Assembly: GCA_032871835.1 (NCBI GenBank)
Contig: CM065298.1
Location: forward strand, 8,977,596 to 9,041,595
DNA: 64,000 bases
From: Dipteronia dyeriana
Taxonomy: Eukaryota; Streptophyta; Magnoliopsida; Sapindales; Sapindaceae
Direction: 5' to 3'
Shown in pieces: positions 35,665-47,259 of this stretch. Every line of letters begins with the position of its first letter. Positions within the stretch are counted from its first letter, which is position 1. Made by a program: the position numbers and the translations under genes. The notes beneath the pieces are model-generated. The model was not told the DNA's origin, searched no databases, and was given only the letters and a program-made list of their open reading frames with translations.

Positions 35665-37896
35665 GTGGCAGACACCAAATTCCAATTGCCGTTTGATGTG
35701 TTGAAGGTCGCCAAGGCTATTGCTGTTGCTTTAGAATGTCCTGCCTCTGAATTAGTTGATTTGGAATCTTGTGTACAAAAGATTTCTCAATCCATTAGAG
35801 GAAAAAAGTTTCTTCTTGTCTTAGACGATGTCTGGACAGAAGACCATAATGCATGGGAACCATTACACCACTGTCTAGGGAATGGTCTTTCTAGGAGTAA
35901 AATTTTGGTAACCACACGTAAGCAAACAGTTGCTCGTATGATGGATTCAACCGACGTTATCCCAATTAAGGAGTTGTCTGAAGAGCATTGCTGGTCAATG
36001 TTCAAATGCTTAGCATTTTCCGGTAGATCTGTCGTGGGGTGTAGAGAACTAGAAGATATTGGTAGGGAAATTGTAAGTAAGTGTGAGGGTTTGCCTCTTG
36101 CAGCAAAGACTATGGGGAGTCTCTTGCGCTTTAAGAGAACTAGAAAAGAATGGGAAAGTATTTTAGATAGTGAGATGTGGGTAGTTAAAGAGTTTGGGAA
36201 GGATATATTTCGTGCTCTGTTGCTTAGTTATAACGAATTGCCTCCTTTAGTCAAAAGATGTTTCTCATATTGTGCTATCTTTCCAAAGGACTACCAATTA
36301 GATAAAGATGAGTTGATTAAGTTGTGGATGGCTCAGGGCTATTTAGAATTAGAACAAAATAAGGAGATGGAGATGGAGATGATAGGTGAAGATTATTTTA
36401 ACATTTTAGGGACACGCTCCTTCTTCCAAGAGTTCATGAAAGATGATGTTGGTAACATTATACGATGTAAGATGCATGATATAGTACATGACTTTGCTCA
36501 ATTTCTCACCAGGAATGAATGTTTTGCATTGAAAGATAAAGATTTTGGAGAATCAAGTATTAATGTTTCATTTGAGAAAGCTTGTCATTTACTTTTGATG
36601 TTTGACAAAAATAGTTCATTTCCTATCTCCATTTGTAATATCAAAAAACTGCGTAGCCTTTTGATTCAATTTGAATCAGGCAAGCATTCAGTTGATAGAG
36701 TCTTGCTTAAGTTATTGGGTCAAAATACATGCTTAAGGGCATTAGCAATGGCGGGTACTACCAATTTTGATATGATCACTGGTTGGAAAACTTATTATCC
36801 AAAAAGGTTGAAAAAACTTCCGAGAGAGATAGGAAAGTTAATACATTTGAGGTATCTTGACTTAAGTAAAAATGAGGGATTAGAGATGTTACCAGAAACA
36901 TTATGTGAATTATATAATTTGCAAACCTTAAATATTTCTATCTGTGTGAATCTTAAGGAACTACCTCAAGGAATAGGGAAGTTAATCAACCTAAGACATT
37001 TAGAAAATAAATTTACTGATTCTCTAAGATACATGCCCAAAGGAATTCAGAATTTAACATGTCTTAGGACATTAAATGAATTTCGAGTGAGTGACAGTGA
37101 TTATAGTAGCAAAGCATGTTCAGTTGACTGTTTGGATCGACTTTGCCACCTTGAAGGAAATCTTTGTATAGAAGGTTTGGAAAATTTGACAAATGTGAGT
37201 GAGGCTCGGAGAATACAACTTACAAATAAGAAAAACATTAATAAATTGGCATTTGTCTTCAGCGGGTCTGACTCGGTCAACAATGAAGCAATTCTTGAAG
37301 CTTTGCAACCTCCCTCAAATTTGCTAAGGTTAGTAATATCAGAGTACGCAGGCACGGTGTTACCCAATTGGATGACGTCATTAACCAATTTGAGAGTCAT
37401 ATCGTTGGAAAAATGGATCAACTGTCAGCAACTTCCTCCATTAGGAAAAATGTCATCTCTTGAATCAATTTATATACAGGGAATGAAGAGAGTGAAAAGG
37501 GTGGGTAATGAACTTTTGGGATTAAAAAGTGATGACATTACTTGGTTGTCATCATCTTTATCGGTTAATGCTTTCCCCAAATTGAAATCTCTCAGGTTTG
37601 ATGAAATGGAGGAATGGGAAGAGTGGGATTTTGGAAATGAAGATGATAATATAATAATCATGTTTTCATCTCTTCGTTTATTGGAAATTGGAAATTGCCC
37701 CAAATTAAAGGTATTGCCGAAGCAAATTCTTCAGGCACCGCTGGAAGTTTTGAGCATAGATGAGTGTAGTGTTTTAAGCAATCGTTATAGAAAGGGGACA
37801 GGAGGGAACTGGTCTGACATCTCCCACATCCCCAATATCAAAATTGATGACGAGAATGTGCAGAGAGACGGCCTTGAACTCTCAAGAACGGATTAG
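35665..37896 (+). pseudogene. CNL1: CC-NB-ARC-LRR resistance gene lacking CC domain and P-loop
   Basis: A 743-codon open frame encodes the NB-ARC from RNBS-A onward plus the LRR. Such proteins are intracellular immune receptors. Visible motifs are LVLDDVW (kinase 2, about residue 51), SKILVTTR (RNBS-B), GLPLAAKTMGSLL, CFSYCAIFPKDYQL (RNBS-D), KLWMAQGYL and KMHDIVHDFAQFL (MHD). Leucine-rich repeats run from about residue 330 to the end. Homology to CNL2 begins at FDVLKVAKAIAV (35692). Upstream is unrelated sequence, so the coiled coil and the P-loop are absent. The frame has no ATG before 35938. It is otherwise uninterrupted to a TAG at 37894. Without a P-loop it should not bind nucleotide normally, so it is probably a pseudogene or a truncated product. 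Confidence 0.85.
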
Positions 37897-38039
37897 ACAA
37901 ACATGCATCCAACTCCGGCCAGGTATTTACTTCACTGTTTTTGGTTTGAACAATTATTACAATTTATTTATTGAAAACTCTAAGTTGATTTAAATTAATT
38001 AACTGAACTGATTTGTAAAAAAGAAAAAACAGCACAGAA

Positions 38040-38166
38040 ATGGAGAAGACGAAGACCGGCAAAAGATTTGAAGGGAAAGTAGCGATCGTCACTGCTTCGA
38101 CTCAGGGCATCGCCGAGCTGCTCGGCTTAGAGGCCGCCTCTGTCGTTGTCTCTTCTCGAAAGCAGG
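38040..38166 (+). pseudogene. IBR1/SDRA-like short-chain dehydrogenase, exon 1 with internal deletion
   Basis: ATG at 38040 opens MEKTKTGKRFEGKVAIVTAS, followed by TQGI, then ELLGLEAASVVVSSRKQ and a donor site (AAGCAG|GTTTGT). This matches the first exon of plant peroxisomal DHRS4-like SDRs such as IBR1/SDRA, which act in beta-oxidation-like conversion of indole-3-butyric acid. The glycine-rich NAD(P) motif (TGxxxGIG region) is shortened by about five to seven codons between TQGI and LGLE, so cofactor binding should fail. Only this exon is in the forward orientation. Another copy with the same shortening is at 63897-64000. Confidence 0.75.
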
Positions 38167-38239
38167 TTTGTGCTGTTGATGTTATATGTATCCCAATATT
38201 CGTTCTTTGTATTGATTTGATCGAATTTGATCGAATTCA

Positions 38240-38304
38240 AGTCTGGTTGCATTTGATACAGTTCCTTTAGCTTTCAGTTTCTCAATTGCCTCATCCACAT
38301 TTTT
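38240..38304 (-). pseudogene. IBR1/SDRA-like exon 2 fragment in inverted orientation
   Basis: On the minus strand a good acceptor (TTTGTTGCAG) precedes KNVDEAIEKLKAKGTVSNA, the expected start of the second exon of IBR1-like SDRs (NVDEAxxKLKAKG). The segment after KAKG appears shortened before VSNA. It lies about 75 bp from forward exon 1, head to head, so the locus has been rearranged. The minus-strand frame continues upstream (to 38592) with sequence I do not recognise. Confidence 0.55.
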
Positions 38305-38319
38305 CTGCAACAAATTAAC

Positions 38320-40020
38320 TAAAGGAAGAATCTCATAGTCAAGACAGTTCAGGACTTCAGGTGAGCAACTAAGGTTCTCATTCTCGTACCAGTGAACCAA
38401 GAAATGGTCTACTAACTTAAATAAGCTATTAAAAGAAACTATCTTCAAACAATTATTATTAATATTAATAATTTCATTCTTTTGTGAGCAGAAGAGGCAG
38501 AGTTGCAATAGGTATGCTTCCATGAATTTAAACGTGGGAGCCCAGAATGTAGCACTCCAGTTCTCATCCCTCAACAGAAACTGGTTTGGCACGTATCCGT
38601 CGTGGGTGGCATTGACTTAGACCTCCTTCGGGATAACAGAGTTAAAGTAGATATTGACGGCCATGATCTATTACATTCTTTTTCAGATCTTTTCTTGAGA
38701 CTTAATTTGAATTTTTCATTGAAGATTAATGCAGTTCACATAATCAAAATTCAAGCTTATTGTTTAATTCATTGAACTTACGAGTGGTTGCAACAAACGT
38801 CAACCATAGGTACTTCTTTTAGTAAAGTTGTTATTGTTTTTAAAACTTTTGATATCTAGTTTAATTAAATATATAGGTAGAAGCTTAATTTTGTTGTCAA
38901 ATTGATCCAAATCCAGTGGTTCACATGACAAATTTACAACCCATTTGAACCATTGAAATGCGAGTAGATATTTAGTGGTGATTTAGACATTTTATTCAGC
39001 TTTGTGTCAATATTTTGAATCAAGTACTCGGTGATTATCATTATTTATTATTTATTATTATACGGGTGGATATTTGATTTGAGAAAGGTGGCTTTGGTGG
39101 TTTGTGGTTTGTGGTGTGCATTTGTAGAAGGAGTTTTTAATGGATGGAAAATCAGAAACATCTTTTGGTTAGAGTCCAATTTTGGATCTTTCAAGGGAGA
39201 AGGAATGCTTTGTTTTGATTGTTGGCACATTTGAACATTTGTTTGATCACTCATTTTTGTTAAGCAGGCTTCAGCAGAAACTTGATGTCAAATTGTTTCA
39301 AATCGGATCTTTAAAACTCGGTCGATCTTTTTGTTCAAAACGTCTGTGTTCTTATCATTGGATATAAAATTGCATTGGAGAACCACATTTCAAGGGGAAT
39401 CAAACTATCATGTCGGGATGCAATGTAAAGAAAGGTTAAGAGTAATTCTCTTATCAATTTTTTTATGAGTATGTTAAGTTGATGCCTTGCACTTCTTAAT
39501 GTTTGAAATTATGCATGTTTATAAATTGTTAGGTTTATGTACCACAAGGAGAGGTATATTGGGCATGTAAATTTCTTATCTATGCCTTGGTGTTTCAACG
39601 ATCGAGAAGATGATTATTGTTATAAGTGTCGGTCTTTATACTTAATTTTTGTTACAGAAAATGAAAACTGCAGTCAGTTGGATTTCTTAAGTGAATCCAA
39701 TTTAGTAGCATAATGAAGTGATCAGAACCGAAAGTGTCCAAAGGAAGGATGGAACAAGAAGACAGCACAATCATAGTTTCACTATGATGTGCATAGAAGT
39801 GGTGAGTTTCAATAGGAATGCTTGGAATGAATTCCAACCTAATATCTTATAAGAGGCTTTTGCCAGTTCCGAGAACATTCCTCATGCTTGCTTGTAGCAC
39901 CTCAATCTACGTACGCCATCTCGTAAGCTCTGGCTCGGCTCCATCCTCTCTAATTAGTTGTTGTTTGAATTTGTAACGTTGCCTTGCTCCCCCACGCAAC
40001 ACTGATGGGCATGTCCCGTA
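38320..40020 (+). repeat. Resistance-gene flank copy downstream of CNL1
   Basis: Positions 39155-39265 match 14440-14560, 39410-39550 resemble 27170-27270, and 39560-40020 match 8220-8665. At the right end the match to 8652-8672 breaks off near 40018, where the hAT element starts. There is no convincing gene; short frames here are not conserved between the copies. Confidence 0.5.
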
Positions 40021-40609
40021 GACGATGGGCCTGGCCGGCGTGCCAATCAGACCGTTCCGCACGTCAGGCCAGTCTGCCTGTTTTCGACCGTGTTTTTTTT
40101 TTTTTTAATTCACCTCCAACGGTTGAATTCTGATGTCAACCAACGATGACATCAGCCAACGGCAGAATTTTGAATTATGGTCATTGGAGGGGAAGAAAAT
40201 TACAAAAACCTCCCCTAAAGTCTTTTAATTTATGTTTTGACCCACAGTTTAAATTTTTCTATGAATACTTCTATCCATTTCATTTTTCATTCACTCTCAT
40301 TCTCTTATTCTCTCATTCATTCTCTCAAATCTCAATCTCTAAATTCTCCAAATCTCTGTACATTTTCATTCAATTGTATTTTTACTCTCTCTACAAATTT
40401 TTTAATACTAATTTTCTATTTTATTCTCTAAATTTTCTACCAACACACCAAAACCCAAAGGTACATTTTTCATATTATTATTGTTGAAACATTTTTTGTT
40501 AGTAAATTTAAAAGTTCATGTTTAGACTTTAGTTATTAATTGTTATTATTTTTATTTAGTTTTTAAATTTTTCATTTTATATGCATAATCAATTGTTAAT
40601 TTTAATAAT

Positions 40610-41290
40610 TATTGTTGTAAATTAAGATTGTTAAGTGTAGTAATTAATATTAGTATTTTTTGTTAGTAAAATAATATTTTAAAGCGTAGTATTAATTTTA
40701 ATATTTATTTTTAGTAAATTAAGATTGTTAAGTGTAGTAGTTAATATTAGTATTTTTTGTTAGTAAAATAATATTTTAAAGCGTAGTATTAATTTTAATA
40801 TTTATTTTTAGTAAATTAAGATTGTTAAGTGTAGTAGTTAATATTAGTATTTTTTTGTTAGTAAAATAATATTTTAAAGCCTAGTATTAATTTTAATAAT
40901 TATTGTTAGTAAATTAAGATTGTTAAGAGTAGTAGGTAATATTAGTATTTTTTGTTAGTAAAATAATATTTTTAAGTGTTGTATTAATTTTAATAATTAT
41001 TGTTAGTAAATAAAGATTGTTAAGTGTAGTAGGTAATATTAGTATTTTTTGATAGTGAAATAATATTTTAAACTTAGTATTGATTTTAATAATTATTGTT
41101 AGAAAATTTATAGATTTAATTTGTATTAGTGATTTTTAAAAATTTTTGATAGTAAATTATGAATTTTAAGTGTAGTAATTAATATTAATATTTTATTTTA
41201 GTACAATAATAATTTTAAATGTCGTATTATTTATAATAATTATTGTTATTAAATTAAGATTGTTAAGGGTAGCAATTAATTTAAAATTAT
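40610..41290. repeat. Tandem array of about seven 97-bp AT-rich units
   Basis: 'AAATTAAGATTGTTAAGTGTAGTA' begins units at about 40619, 40716, 40813, 40911, 41008, 41150 and 41250. Spacing is 97-98 bp through the first five, then degrades. Each unit also holds 'TTTGTTAGTAAAATAATATTTTAAAGCG' and 'GTATTAATTTTAATA'. It lies upstream of the hAT transposase reading frame, perhaps in its leader or first intron. Confidence 0.85.
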
Positions 41291-41356
41291 TTGTTTCTAA
41301 ATTTTGCTCTTTAATACAACTATTAATGACTATAGTGTTTATATTTGTACTTCAGG

Positions 41357-43369
41357 AAATGGATCATAACCAGTAGCCTAATTTTTCGGATGGTTTGAAC
41401 ATGTTCATCAATGAATTTGATATTTCAAAGCCAACTCATACTCAAGCGGGACCTTCTGGTTCCGCCATTACACCAAAATCACGTCCCAAAAGATTAACAT
41501 CAGATGTCTTGTAGTGTTTCAACTTAGTCCAAATAATACTCCCAGACGAAACAACCGGGCCCAGAGCTAAATTTAAGTTTTGTCATAAAGATTATACCAC
41601 AAGTAGGAAGGGAACCGGACCGGACATTTGAGAAGGCATATGCATAAATGTATGTCTGCACATGGACAGGTAGACAATACAACTCAGACACAACTACACC
41701 GGCACATAAACGTGTCCGTTATAACGTGGCGGTTTAACGCCATGCACGCTAGAGAGTGGTTGGCATAATATATTGCACAAACTGATCAACTAATCAATGT
41801 TTGTGACAGTCCATTTTTTGAAGAATTAATCACATCTGAATACAACCCCCAATTTGAACATGTTTCTAGAACCACCACTAGAAATGATTTGGTAAGATTG
41901 TTTGAAACCCAAAAAGATGACTTGATTGTTGATATATAGCATCTAAGTGTTTATGTTGCATTAACTTTTGATATTTAGAACGCATGTTCCAAACATGACT
42001 ATTTATGTGTCACATAATACTATTTAGATTCTGAATGGAGGATAACAAAAAGAATTCTTGTATTTCGTCCTATGGATTTTGCACATACCGTAAAAAATAT
42101 TTTTAATGTCATTCTTTCTGTTTTAGAAATTTATGAAACCGCGCATCGCATCCTTTCTATCACATTAGATAATACATTTGTAAATAATAGCTCTATTTCA
42201 TTGTTTGTTGTAAGAAATATCCCACAAGATGGAGGTTATTTCTTCCATCAACTGTGTGCATGTCATATTATAAATTTAGTTGTACATGTTGGTTTGAAGT
42301 AGGTAAGCGATCAAATAAATCGCATCAGAGATGTCATTTCTTGGATTTACAGTTCTAATATTAGATTCAGTGAATTCAAAAGACACTGTAAATTAAACGG
42401 TCTCAAACCCCGACAATTCCAAACTGAAATGCGGTAAGGTAAAATTCTACTACTTAATGCTAGAAAATTGTTTGGATTATGATACAACCATTACATATTT
42501 TTATAGCATGAAATTGGCTGAAACTGATCGTCCTGAAATAAAAGAACTTACCTCAAACGATTGGTATATGGCAAGGGTTTTTGTTCAATTTTTTAAAGAT
42601 TTTTTATAATGCCACTATAACTCCTTCCGGAGTCTATTAGCCCACATCTTCCTAAGCAATCCATCAAATAGTAGAAATGTCTAAAGAGTTAAAAAGTTAT
42701 AGAGAAGATAAACATTTAGGTGCTGCAGTTGTTGCCATGAAGACAAAGTTAAAAATATATTAGGCTAACATTCCTCTACTTTATGCTTTAAGTCTTATAG
42801 TAGATCCTAGGGTTAAATTATCTGATTTAGAATTTTTGCTTAAGTTTATTGTTACTAATTTGTCAATAGATTATTCAGAATAAATTACTGGCATTCAAAC
42901 CAAGTTGTTCAAGATTTGTCATATTTATGAGAGCATGTTTGGTAACATTGGCACCCTCAATCAACACAACAGGAGACAGAGCCGAAGCAAACAAGTTGAA
43001 ACCTTCTCAAACAGCGAAAAAAAGACAAATCAGTAAGTACTTCTTCAGGGCAAAGATCTGGTCCATCTTCTTGTACCGAACTGATTAGGTACGTACCTTG
43101 AAGCACATTTCGATTTTGTTGAAGACAATGAAGAGTTTGATTTGTTGTTATGGTGGAAGACCTATATATACAGGTATCCAGTTATGCCACACCTAGCACG
43201 TGACGTACTGGTTATCCACGTGTCAACGGTGTCTTCAGAACAAGCTTTCAGCACCAGTGGACGCATAATTGAACCAAGAAGAAGTTATTTGTCTCCGGAG
43301 ATGGTGGAGGTATTAACATGCCTTCGGGATTGGGAGCATGCTAAAAAAAGGTTGCAAAATCAACTGTAG
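41357..43369 (+). pseudogene. hAT transposase (RICESLEEPER/DAYSLEEPER-like), multiply broken
   Basis: ATG at 41357 opens MDHNQ followed by a stop. A BED zinc-finger-like segment follows (AKFKFCHKDYTTSRKGTG, about 41570-41620). The catalytic region has ITLDNTFVNNSS and FFHQLCACHIINLVVHVGLK (42150-42300). The C-terminal hAT dimerisation domain (43145-43369) has LARDVLVIHVSTVSSEQAF, STSGRIIEPRRSYLSPEM and LRDWEHAKK and ends at a proper TAG. Many stops and shifts lie between these parts. The intact family cuts and pastes hAT elements and in some plants has been domesticated. Here no full product is possible. Confidence 0.85.
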
Positions 43370-44149
43370 ATAAAAAACTTATTCTAAATTTTAACAATCT
43401 ATATGTTGATGAGTCTTCGGGTAGTGGTCAGGGCCAGAATTATGGTATATTTTTACATGTGTATTTACTTGTAAGTTGTAATACGATTGCACTCTTTTTC
43501 CCTAACCAAATTTTTATCTCACTGTGTTTTTCTTGTTAAGGTTTTTAATGAGACAATCATGTAAATATGTAATATTGAATTCCATAAGTGAAAAATAATT
43601 AAATTAAAAAAATTGTTCATTTCATATTTTCGTAATAACATCTATTCTATTTGTTTGTATTACTTTTTCTTTATTCATTTTTGGAATTATCATGAATATT
43701 AAATCTATGATCTACCAAACTAAACTAATACAATTGGAATTGATTATTATTTTTCATATAATTTTTCAGAAGATAAACAAATAAATTTGAAAATTACATT
43801 AAAATAATTGAATTGTTAAATTGATATTTTGTAATTTTTTTATGTATTACATTGTATTTTTTGTAAATCATAAACCCTAAACCCAAAATCTAAAAAAAGT
43901 TAATTTTAAAAAATTGGATTCTAAAAAAAGATGGACCGGCCTGTGGACCACAGGCGGACCAGACCGTATGGTCGGCACGGCCCGCTTGAGGCAGGCCATC
44001 GTGCCTGGTCGTGCCCCTGTTTTCAAAAACGAGCCACGGCGGACTGTGCCTAAAGGGACGGCCTGCTCTTGTGCATGCCGGATCAGGCCCGATCCGTTTT
44101 TAAAAACAGACCATGACGGACCGTGCCTAATGGGTTGGGCTGCTCCACT

Positions 44150-45543
44150 TTTATACCACTATATATTGGGCAGGATTTTCTTGTCACTTTTCCAATCACT
44201 ATGGCAGCATACACATGCTTCACAAATGGCTTGTGTATGCTGACTAAAAAATAATAACTAATCCCAATGCATCAGCTATCATGCCAATTCAATATTAGCT
44301 AGTCCCAGCCCAGATTTTTTTTTAAAAAAAATAAATTAAAAAATAAAAGAAAAGCAAACAACTGCTGTGAAACAAAGTAGAAAAAACAAAATGAGAAGAA
44401 AATGAAAGAAAAGAAATAGAGAGGCAAGAGAAGAGAGTAGTTGACGCACAGTGATGTGATTTCATGTGGACTTGCACAACTGCACCGATAATGGACATTC
44501 TTCCTCTTTAATAACAAAAGTGTAGACACTTTACACCGTATAGTTTTAACGATGATCATTATCCATCATCAAAAAAAATATAAAACATTTTAATCTATAA
44601 CTGTTAGAAACCCCGTTAGTCTAGTACTTTAACCATCAAAAATCAATTAAATAATCTTACTATCCTTAAAAACATGAGTTATTCTCCCTAATGAAACCAT
44701 TAACTAATTTTAAAGAAAAAAAAATTATAAATAAAAAATAAAAACTAATAAAGGTATTTAAAAAAACAGAATTAAAAATTAAAAATTAAAAAAAATATTT
44801 ACACAAAAATTAATATAAAGAATTAAATGTGAAAATAAAAAATTTATTTTAAAAAAAATATTATAAAGAATGAAATGTAAAAAATAAAAAATTCATTTAA
44901 AAAGCATTAATATAAAGAATAATAAAATAATATAATTGTAAAAAAATAAAACAATATTAAAATTTATTTTGAGATATTGAATTGTTTTTTATTTTTTTGA
45001 AATACTAAATTATTTTGTTGCTAATTTTTTTAATTTTTTATTTTCAATTCTATTTTTTAAAAATACTTTTATTAGTTTTATTTTTTTATTTTCGATTTTT
45101 TTTTAAATAATTAGTGGTAGCATTAGTGAGCATAACTCATGTATTCAAGGGTAATAAGGTTATTTAATTGATTTTTTGACGGTCAAAGTACTTTACTAAT
45201 GGAATTCATAATGGTCAACTGGCATGTCTAATAATTTAGTTTTCACGAGGAAAAATGATCATTACTAAAACTAGAGAGAATAAAGTGTTTAATATTTTAT
45301 TTTTCAACGTCTAAAATGATCATTATTAAAAATAGAGAGGGTAAAGTATTTAATATGATAAACCATAGAGGAGAAAATGATAATATTCCTTTTTTCAATG
45401 TATTGGTCAAAATTATTTCTCTGATATATTCTAATCATTTATAGGAAGGGTTCTTAATTTTAGGAAGACGTTTCAAAAGGAGTGGCAATGAAACTCATGA
45501 AGTCATGTCGTTTTTAATTTTAAGCATTCAATTTTTAATTTTT

Positions 45544-45579
<36 letters not shown>

Positions 45580-47160
45580 TGAATAACATTGAAAAAGCCC
45601 AATAATATTTTAGCCTAAAGGGCAAAGTGAAAACTAGTTTGCTTTGATGTTGGTTTAGGTACATGGCTTTATCCAAGTTATTTCCCAAAGTATTTGTTTT
45701 GTAAATATTTATTCAATAATGTTTTTTTGTTTAAATTTGGTGTTCAAATGATTTAATATCATTATAATCAATTCATTTAAATTGTATTAGATTTACATGA
45801 TATAAATGAATGGATTACAGTATTGACATATCATTTGGACATCAAATTTGGATAAAATAACATTACTCATATTTTATGCCAATTAACCATAAACAAATAT
45901 TTGAAAAAAAAAAGTATTGAATTTATAAGCACAACTTTGTGAAATTACACTTATTGCTTTTATATACTAATCATAATCAGACAAGTCTTGTTTCAATGAG
46001 GTTACTTGAATAACAAGGAAAATGCCAGGAATATTACACTTCCTTTATCGTATGTTGGTAAAACGCTTTAACTGGTTCTTAAGATTCTTCTTCGGTCTAA
46101 ATTTATATATAAATTCTTGTTCACTCAACAAACAGTGTTTGTGGCCATCATCTATTATTACAAGTCGATTTCAATTTTGCTCATCCACCCTTAAGGGAGG
46201 TGAGCATTATCCCCCTTCTGTATGGATGACACGTGTTTATGGAAAGAGTAAATTTATCCAAACACTATCATCTTTTGGGGTAATGCTCACCCACCCTCAA
46301 AGTGGGTGAGCACAAATAAACTCTTACAAGTTACACTCAAGCATAAATTTATAATTTAGAGTCTTTATTTTTAATTTCTTTTTTTTTAATTCAAAATAAA
46401 CTTAAAATTTTGAATTAATGTTGTGACTTCAACATCGATCCAACCTTCATTTTACTTTGAATCCAATGATTTCCATTTACTTCTAATTTATTAGAAGGTT
46501 GGATATAAAAATCTCAACAAAAAAATAAAATATATGTTAATTTAGTTTGACGGACTTTGACCCATTTTTAATTTGGGCAAATTAGTTTTAGTATTTTATT
46601 ATGATTGAATTTTATTTTGTTTATTTTAGGATTTGTTTCCTTTTTATGTAAACTTTTTTCTTTTCTTTTCAAAAAAGAGGTAAAATTTATTGTTCAAGTC
46701 AAAATTTAGTATATACAGTTATTCGCATCCTCATTTCTCTATAAAAGAGGCATTTGTATTTTATTCCACAAACTTAATTTAAGTTCATATTTCCTTTGTT
46801 CAACAATCAAGATATGGCGATACATTCGGTTATAATTAATTTTATTTATTTATTTGCTCAATTGTTGATGAAGAATAGTCTTATTTTAAGTTATTTTGTA
46901 TTTTCTTTTTTAATTTTCGCATTGGATGTATTTTTTTAAAACTTGCTATTGTTAAGATTCATCGTTGACTTCAGAGTTATTTGTCTAAATTCGTCAATCT
47001 ACTAACTGAGTTACGTATCCGGGGATAGGTTATTTTGTATTGAATCCTTATTAACATTACAGCACCCTAAAAGCATAAGTTAAGTCAGTTTTATAAAGTT
47101 ACTTGAATTATTTTTTTTTCAATTTCAAAGTTTTGTGATTTTTTTTTTCAGGTACTCGTT
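44150..47160. other. AT-rich intergenic DNA, partial duplicate of 11.0-11.4 kb
   Basis: 44260-44400 and 45395-45505 match 11040-11370 and are separated by AT-rich DNA (44570-45380) absent from the other copy. An (ATT)n microsatellite lies at 45549-45580. At 46192-46310, GTGAGCATTA(T/C)CCCC and its inverse (GGGGTAATGCTCACC) face each other, and a 'CACCCACCCTCAAAGTGGGTGAGC' hairpin follows, possibly the ends of a tiny MITE. No gene was found. Confidence 0.45.
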
Positions 47161-47259
47161 AGTTTAAGACATGTTCTTACCCATTAACATGATACACAAG
47201 AGTCTTAAATTGGAATCCAAGGAAAACTGGAAAATCCCAATTTGTCCGACTATCAAAGG

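Larger units (their letters stand above)
40020..44150 (+). mobile_element. Decayed hAT transposon
   Basis: The element interrupts a flank copy whose uninterrupted version is at about 8650-8680. Both ends are GC-rich with related motifs in opposite orientation: GGCCGGCGTGCC..CAGACCGT on the left, ACGGACCGTGCC and ACGGCCCGCTT repeats on the right (43933-44135). Exact terminal repeats and the 8-bp duplication could not be fixed. The interior carries a broken transposase and a 97-bp tandem array. The ends are approximate. Confidence 0.7.

Noticed and set aside
38182..38592. 136-codon minus-strand frame as a real gene
   Set aside because: Only the NVDEAIEKLKAKG part is recognisable (inverted SDR exon); the rest matches nothing I know and crosses an apparent intron acceptor.
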